Position numbers and translations under genes: made by a program
Shown here: one piece after another, positions 58,467 through 64,000 of the stretch
Layout of the letters: each line of letters begins with the position of its first letter
Numbering within the stretch: position 1 is the stretch's first letter
Notes under the pieces: generated by a model
Seen by the model: only the letters and a program-made list of their open reading frames with translations
The model's database searches: none
What the model was told of the DNA's origin: nothing
Assembly (NCBI GenBank): GCA_001661515.1
Contig: LUVW01000017.1
Coordinates: 62,001 to 126,000 of the forward strand
Direction of reading: 5' to 3'
Length of the DNA stretch: 64,000 bases
Origin: Capniomyces stellatus
Taxonomy: Eukaryota; Kickxellomycota; Harpellomycetes; Harpellales; Legeriomycetaceae

Positions 58467-58693
58467 TAAATGGGCTTTGATGTTTTGAAGGTGATACTTA
58501 CAACCGATATCCAAAAGGCCAAAGCAGGCTAGAATAAACACAATAATACAATACAGCAGCACTGCTGGTTTGTAAATAGTTCTATGACTCTGGTAGTAAT
58601 AAGATTTTGACATAAACGTACTTGAATAATAAATACAAATAAATACAAATTGGAATCTGAGATGACACGACAAGAAAATAATGAAATGAACGA

Positions 58694-58705
58694 GGGGGGG
58701 GGGGG
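58694..58705. repeat. Poly-G tract (12 nt)
   Basis: Uninterrupted G run in AT-rich DNA, third long G tract of the window. Confidence 0.85.
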
Positions 58706-58871
58706 TAAAGGGTTAATGTATGGTATTGTGTATAAAACTTGGGATGAGTAGCTAAAATAGTAGCATCTGAAACCATGAGCAAGTATAAAACAAAACCAAA
58801 AAAAAAGTATAAAACAAAACTGAACAAATATAAAACGAAATGTAAAACAAGACGGGGCAAAACCAGTTGTA

Positions 58872-61800
58872 TCACCAGTTGGGGTAACTGCTAGACAGAA
58901 CATAAACCTTGTCGCTAGAATTGAGTTTGGTATCGGGACTAGGGTTAGACACAAAAAAGTTGACGTTAGTTACGTTCTGGTCACTGTCGTTAGGATTGGT
59001 AGAGTTGTAGATTGCACAGCTGTTGCGATAGAGACCTAGCAGCACAGCGCTGTGGCCAAAGAGAGCATTAAGAAACAGGCTGCTGAAGCTCAACCCAACA
59101 AAGTTGGCAGGAATTCTAGCAAGGAAGACATGACCGTTGTAAGTGCTGTTGGCAAGATAGTCAGACTGTTCTGGGGGCGGGGGAAGTTCAGAGGAGTTCA
59201 ATCCAGCAGTGATCAGCTTGGAGTACTCGACCTCATGGGTAATGTCGCCGTGGCTGAAAACGAGGCGTTTGAGAAGTTGGATTAGGTGTTCGTTGTAAAA
59301 GGATTGGCATATTAGGGTGTCAAGCATTGTTGGGGCATAGGCTATTCCGCTCATGAAGCAAGGGCGGAACAGTGCCTGGATGTAGATCTCATTCACCCTC
59401 AAAACCTCGTTTCCGCCAATAAACTGCATATTTTCGCGGTAATTAAACTCAACGCTGAGGTAAAAGTCCGAGTTGTTGCAAGTTAGCGACTCGATGTTTA
59501 GCACTGACATCAACGCAGCGCTGTCGGTCTGCGTGATTGCCAAGTTTGTCTTGAGCGATAGCTTCAGCGAGTTAATGTCAGAATTCACGCGTTCAGAGTT
59601 TGTGATAAGAACGATTCCGGAAGACGCGGTCATGACGCGTGTGCGTACAATGTCAGTTTTGACCAATGGCGATCCGGTAATGAAATAGACGTTGTTGTAA
59701 TGCATGAGCAGCTCCTTTATGTCGTCTGGCGGCGGCTGTGGGCTCAGAAAGATAATGGGCTGGTTGTTTGCAAAGTCGTTATCGGTTGAAGGAATTATGT
59801 TGGCGTAGTCTGTGCTAGTGGTATTTTTACTTGAAATAAACGAATAAGCGCCAAACCAGCCTCGTTTCTTTGGAGGTATAGCCTTGTTTTCCTGGCCGAT
59901 ACTGGCGTCAGAGTTGGTTTTCAGGCTAGGGGTTGGCTTGGCAGACTTGCGGTTATACTCGTACGCACCAAACTCGGACGCTCTGATGCATCCAACTAGA
60001 TACTCCATGTTTCTTGGGAACTCGGAGTCGTTGCAGAAAATGACGAGGTGGTTCTTGATGTTTGCAGGAATACCGTCTGGAGTCAGTTCGTTGCCGACAC
60101 TTGTTACGCCATCGACAATTATTGGGACGTTTGTGTTGTTGATGGTTGGGGGGTTGATTTTGTTGACTTCGTTTGTGGTGGTGTCAAGGATCAGATTTGA
60201 CTTTTTGGCTAGCTGTTCTCTCTCTTTAGCCTGCGGAGTTGCTAGAGTGCCGTCATTGGCGTTGATGGACGAAGGTCTCCCATCAAACGACCTGTTTGTT
60301 GGGCTGGGCAGGATGTTTGACCCAAAGCCCAGCACCGACTCGTTGTCAGACGCATTGGATTTGAGATTGGTTGGGCTGAGCAGCGGGCTCTGCATTCTGC
60401 TTTGCACAGAGAGCATGCTTTCTTTATCCTTGACGGAGCTTCCTGGGCTTGAAACTATACTTGGAGACACATTGGTGACTCTAATGGTGTCCATCACGCT
60501 GATGCCGATATTCGACTTGAACAGGCCCTGGGCCACATTGGACGAAGAGTTCCTGTTGTCTAGCAGTGGGTCGCACTCGGAGTAGTTGGCGTCGTTTGGC
60601 TGACCGACAATGCTTGGAATCGATGCTATTGACGTTGGAGTGTAGGAGTCAGTGCTGATTAGGAACCCCACCTCGTCGCCCTTCAGCACGTAGTCCACCG
60701 GGTTCACCACAGTGACCGGCTCCTTGTTGCTGTCTGAGTCGGGCTTGATGATCAGCGCAAACAGGATACTGTTGAAGTTTGTGTACACCATCTGCACCAC
60801 CTTCTGGAACTTCATCCCTGTAAACGCTGGTGGAAACTTTGTTGTGTAGAACTCCATTCCCAGCCCCATAATGTACTGCTTCAACCACTCGCTGTCCCTC
60901 GACTTCTTTGCGGCCTTGACCAGCTGGTCCTGCAGGTTATCTGGAATCGATGTCACCAATGCCTGCAACATTGCGCTGAACCCAGGAACTGCGTTTCCTT
61001 GCGCCAGCAGCCCCAGCCGCAGCTCGGGAATGCAGATCACGTCCTTGGTCAGGTACTCCAGGTGGAACGTTGTTTCTGGCAGCAACGCCTGCGCGTATAT
61101 CGGCACCTTTCTGTTCAACCCAATCAGGTACCGCCGTATCGCCAGCGTGATCATCACCTTCTGACTATCTTCAGCCACATCCCCCAGCGACGTATTCTTT
61201 GAACTCAGCACAAATATCGAGCTGGCCCGGTGCGCTTTGACATCCGCCAAGTCCCGCATCGACGTTGGCGACCCCAACACAAACTTCACGCTGTTGACGT
61301 ACGCTGGGTCCATCAGCAAACTTGCCACGTTCTTGTCTGGCCCCACCTCCCCCAACAGCACAACCACCGTGTTCACAATCCGCGGCCCGTGATCCTCGCA
61401 GAAAAACTCTCGCAAAAACTCAAACAAACTGCTGTACCACAGATCCCCAATCACCAACACATGTTTCTGGTTTGCCTCTGGCGTAAAACTCGTATCCCAC
61501 GGGTTCTTTTCCCCCAGCATCTCCAGAACTTCTGCCATCTTTGGCGGCAACCAAAGAATCCCCAAAAACATTATAAACACCACCACGCCCCGCGTGTACC
61601 AGTTATCTGGCGCTATATCCGAGCTCAACCCCGTCACCGAACTCACCGCTGTGAAAAACAACACATCTCCAAAGTCCTGCACCTCCTGGTTCTTTGACTT
61701 TCGTTGGTAGTATATCATAACATACGTTGCTACCGTCACCGTAAATATCGTCGTAACCACCGTTGATATCGACTGCAACGCCTTTTTTGTCACCGGATGC

Positions 61801-62636
61801 ATATAGTACAGATTCTTCACCGACACCAGTATCCGATTCCACGACTCTTGCAGCCTCAGATATCTTACCGGATACAAATACACAAACATTCCCGCCGACA
61901 ACAACGTCTCGCTATATATCTCTGGCGATATGTATATCTCCAGCAGGATCAGTGCCGGCGAAAATACCGTTATTATGCTCGTTATCGAATACCTAGTCAC
62001 CAAAAAGTCCATTGTGTCTGCCGCTATGTAGTACCGCGGCGCAAACACCACCATCAACACCATCCCAAGCAAAAAATCTAAAACCAACAGGTTGTACGGC
62101 ACCGAGTGATTGTCTGGCCTTATGTACGTCGTGTTCCATATTATCAGTATCCCCATCATCGTGTTCACCGCTGCATCCACCAAGTCCCACACCCTCCCAA
62201 TCGAACTGCTGTTCAGGTAAAAACTCACCAGCTGCCTAAAACTCGGCTCCCCTTCCTCATTCCCCTCACTTCTCTTCTTTGACAGTATTGCATTAAACCT
62301 CTTACTTGCATCCCCCTGCACATTTGCATAAACCACATTGTCAACATACGTCCCCGGCTTCAACCCACTTCCTCCTCCTTCTCCACTACCACCCCTACCT
62401 CTCTCCCCATCACTTCCTATGCCCTCTGAAAGCATACGCGGTCTTTCTCCCTCTTCTGACCTATACCCTGTGCCCCCCGCATTGTCCCTGTTTTCGCCTC
62501 CGCCCCCTGCTGCTGCCCCCGTATTCTTGTACACCAAGTAATCCAGCGTCTTTGGCCTACCAAGCGACGAGCCCTTTTTAACCTTGCCCCCCTTCTTTAA
62601 AACAAACGGTGATTTTGTCACATTGCTTTTTTTCAT
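58872..62636 (-). CDS. slo: Slo/BK-like cation channel with tandem RCK domains and an altered pore
   Basis: 1254 residues, one exon. The N-terminus (1-145) is Gly/Lys-rich and cytosolic. Membrane segments are near 152-172, 183-200, 210-235, 246-262 (S4-like, YPVRYLRLQESW), 286-309, a pore helix at 325-335 and a final helix at 346-365. RCK1 begins at KHVLVIGDLW (391) and includes RMDLA-type DLADVKAHRAS, VMITLAIRRYL and ICIPELRLGLLAQGNAVPGF. RCK2 begins at about 845 (HLVIFCNDSEFPRNMEYLV) with VYFITGSPL, DIVRTRVMTASSGIVLI and ALMSVLNIES. This is the Slo architecture: calcium-gated by RCK domains, at the plasma or an internal membrane. The filter position reads SSVTGLSSD (332-340), not TVGYGD, so potassium selectivity cannot be assumed. 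A linker of about 220 residues between RCK1 and RCK2 is disordered. Confidence 0.92.
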   Translation of the reverse strand: MKKSNVTKSPFVLKKGGKVKKGSSLGRPKTLDYLVYKNTGAAAGGGGENRDNAGGTGYRSEEGERPRMLSEGIGSDGERGRGGSGEGGGSGLKPGTYVDNVVYANVQGDASKRFNAILSKKRSEGNEEGEPSFRQLVSFYLNSSSIGRVWDLVDAAVNTMMGILIIWNTTYIRPDNHSVPYNLLVLDFLLGMVLMVVFAPRYYIAADTMDFLVTRYSITSIITVFSPALILLEIYISPEIYSETLLSAGMFVYLYPVRYLRLQESWNRILVSVKNLYYMHPVTKKALQSISTVVTTIFTVTVATYVMIYYQRKSKNQEVQDFGDVLFFTAVSSVTGLSSDIAPDNWYTRGVVVFIMFLGILWLPPKMAEVLEMLGEKNPWDTSFTPEANQKHVLVIGDLWYSSLFEFLREFFCEDHGPRIVNTVVVLLGEVGPDKNVASLLMDPAYVNSVKFVLGSPTSMRDLADVKAHRASSIFVLSSKNTSLGDVAEDSQKVMITLAIRRYLIGLNRKVPIYAQALLPETTFHLEYLTKDVICIPELRLGLLAQGNAVPGFSAMLQALVTSIPDNLQDQLVKAAKKSRDSEWLKQYIMGLGMEFYTTKFPPAFTGMKFQKVVQMVYTNFNSILFALIIKPDSDSNKEPVTVVNPVDYVLKGDEVGFLISTDSYTPTSIASIPSIVGQPNDANYSECDPLLDNRNSSSNVAQGLFKSNIGISVMDTIRVTNVSPSIVSSPGSSVKDKESMLSVQSRMQSPLLSPTNLKSNASDNESVLGFGSNILPSPTNRSFDGRPSSINANDGTLATPQAKEREQLAKKSNLILDTTTNEVNKINPPTINNTNVPIIVDGVTSVGNELTPDGIPANIKNHLVIFCNDSEFPRNMEYLVGCIRASEFGAYEYNRKSAKPTPSLKTNSDASIGQENKAIPPKKRGWFGAYSFISSKNTTSTDYANIIPSTDNDFANNQPIIFLSPQPPPDDIKELLMHYNNVYFITGSPLVKTDIVRTRVMTASSGIVLITNSERVNSDINSLKLSLKTNLAITQTDSAALMSVLNIESLTCNNSDFYLSVEFNYRENMQFIGGNEVLRVNEIYIQALFRPCFMSGIAYAPTMLDTLICQSFYNEHLIQLLKRLVFSHGDITHEVEYSKLITAGLNSSELPPPPEQSDYLANSTYNGHVFLARIPANFVGLSFSSLFLNALFGHSAVLLGLYRNSCAIYNSTNPNDSDQNVTNVNFFVSNPSPDTKLNSSDKVYVLSSSYPNW
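61609..61650 (-). other. Pore/selectivity-filter codons of the Slo-like channel
   Basis: Minus-strand codons read A-V-S-S-V-T-G-L-S-S-D-I. The frame is open on both sides and flanking helices are intact, so this is not a frameshift. Confidence 0.9.
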
Positions 62637-64000
62637 TGTTGTTCTTTCTTGCTCTTGTTCTTTAAGAGTACTTTTCTTTTTCTTGTATATCTTTATCTTT
62701 AATCTTCCGGGTTAAAAATACTGTTTAAACTTTTCCTTCTTTTTTGGATCCTTTTCTTCCCTTTTTTTTCTTGATTTCCTATTTTCAAACCTAACTTTAT
62801 GCTCTCATTCACTTCCTTTATTCGATTTGAAATTCCTCAATTTATTTTTATTCTCTTCTTTCCTACTTTCTTGTTTTATCTCTTTTCTTCCTTCTCTTAA
62901 CCCCCTTTTTCTTTGATATAACTCTTTGTATTGCTGGAAATGCGATTACTTTCCAATCCTCAGTTATTTATCGAATGTTTAATTAATCCTGTATTTTTTC
63001 AATCCCGTAGTTTTTTTTACTATGGATCTATTTTTTTTTTTTAAAGAAAAATCCTATAATTTTTTGCGCAAAACTCTATTTTAAACCTCCTATTTTTCTA
63101 CTTAATCAATCGAAAGCTCCAAATTATCACCAGTTAAATCAAGATGTCAGCTAATTAATCCAACCACTATCTCAAATAGACTCGTCCACATTAACTCGCA
63201 ATTTGGCTTCAACCAGTTTTCATATTTCTATACCCGCCATAATTGTTTATTTACCTTTACGTTATTTTGGTAATCGACATTGGTTTCTACAACCACAAAC
63301 TGTTTTAGGCTTTCTTTTATGTAAGCTGTACACCCTATATCAAAACAAACAACCTCCCCCAAATAAATGGGCGAAACTCTTGACATTCATTATTTCTTTC
63401 AATAAACTGCAATTGAAGAAATAAACTTAAACAATAACAATCAAGCCCTAATTTATATTTAAAGCTTTCCAAAAACTCGCTTGAACAAGTAGTTTCTACT
63501 TGCCATTTACTAACCAATCCAATCAATTTCGCCAAGTTTGCTAAAAAGCAGGAAAAAAAAAACAAGCCTCGCCACAACGCAAACAATAATTTAAGCCTAA
63601 AACAAAACATCTCCTCGGTTTAACTCAGTCCAATAAAACACACATTTGATACCACTACACTTTTCGGTACTAAACCATTGTGAGTTATTTCTAATGAAGC
63701 TTACTTTGTTGGTTCACTGAGTAAACTTCTGGGAACAAAACGATTTGTTCAGCAAAGAATGTTTGTTATTGTAATAAATGTTGCTGGAAAGTTACAAAAT
63801 AAATTACAAATCCGACAAGCCAAGCCAAAAGTAGAGTATATCAGCTATGAACCCCCAAAAAAAAAAAAAAAAAAGTTTACTAGTAATGCTATATAGTGTA
63901 TTAGCAAACCATAACACCCATCAATAGACATACCAACCGCACCAACTAACATGTATATATATAAGCACATACGTTGAAGTTGTCATTTTCATTGTCATTA
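62637..64000. other. Intergenic right edge
   Basis: Pyrimidine-rich leader region of the channel gene (62640-63080), then AT-rich DNA with one inverted dispersed-repeat copy (63685-63829). The opposed small frames at 63203-63610 are not supported. Confidence 0.55.
63685..63829 (-). repeat. Dispersed repeat family, copy 5 (inverted)
   Basis: On the minus strand it reads GGCTTGTCGGATTTGTAATT, TTTGTAACTTTCCAGCAACA, TTTATTACAATAACAAACAT and CTTTGCTGAACAAATCGTTT, matching copy 3 (37451-37598) closely. Confidence 0.8.

Larger units (their letters stand above)
58359..58871. other. Intergenic, small secreted gene to channel gene
   Basis: About 500 bp containing a TATA-like box for the secreted gene (58458-58466), a G12 tract (58694-58705), and several AAAACAAAAC-type repeats before the channel stop codon. 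Confidence 0.55.

Noticed and set aside
1..64000. tRNA, rRNA or U6 genes
   Set aside because: I looked for GTTCRANTC-type B boxes with a matching A box and acceptor stem and for U6-like sequence; the few GTTCAAT/GTTCGAA hits lack paired stems. A covariance-model search would settle this.

Overview
This is a 64-kb piece of an AT-rich, intron-containing fungal genome. Intergenic DNA is long and full of A/T homopolymers. Most introns are 90-260 nt with GT-AG ends. The gene set is eukaryotic: an alpha-actinin of the short fungal type, RICTOR/Avo3, an ISWI remodeler, Lcp5, Ess1/Pin1, glyoxalase I, aminoacylase-1, an SLC33A1 acetyl-CoA transporter and a Slo/BK-like channel. A Slo-like channel beside large Thr-rich secreted repeat proteins and an S1 protease fits an early-diverging (zygomycete-grade) fungus. 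A gut-dwelling Kickxellomycotina/Harpellales lineage is possible, but this is inference from gene content and not proven by the sequence.

Layout. 1-11 kb holds two very similar Thr-rich secreted proteins in tandem (760-3954 and 7229-10815). The second is broken only by an N gap whose length is wrong. Between them is an exact 620-bp duplication joined by one N, probably an assembly artefact. 12-31 kb holds alpha-actinin (7 exons), an RRM-RGG RNA-binding protein, glyoxalase I (3 exons), a homeodomain factor, Pin1/Ess1 (3 exons, first coding exon only ATG) and aminoacylase-1 (5 exons), with gene-poor gaps up to 4.5 kb. 32-47 kb holds Lcp5, a secreted S1 protease, RICTOR (4 exons) and ISWI. 51-63 kb holds a third Thr-rich secreted protein with a Tyr/Lys octapeptide tract, the acetyl-CoA transporter (7 exons), a small secreted protein with a chitin-binding-like Cys motif, and the Slo-like channel.

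I rebuilt exon structures by reading splice sites against the expected protein families. In every multi-exon gene the exon lengths sum to a multiple of three and the protein length fits the family.

Themes. (1) A secreted surface/adhesion set: three Thr-rich repeat proteins, one with a Tyr-Lys-Pro repeat reminiscent of mussel byssal proteins, plus a chitin-binding-like protein and a secreted protease. (2) A Slo-like channel whose pore lacks the GYG potassium filter. (3) An unclassified dispersed repeat of about 150 bp present five times. No rRNA, tRNA, CRISPR or intact transposon was recognised.
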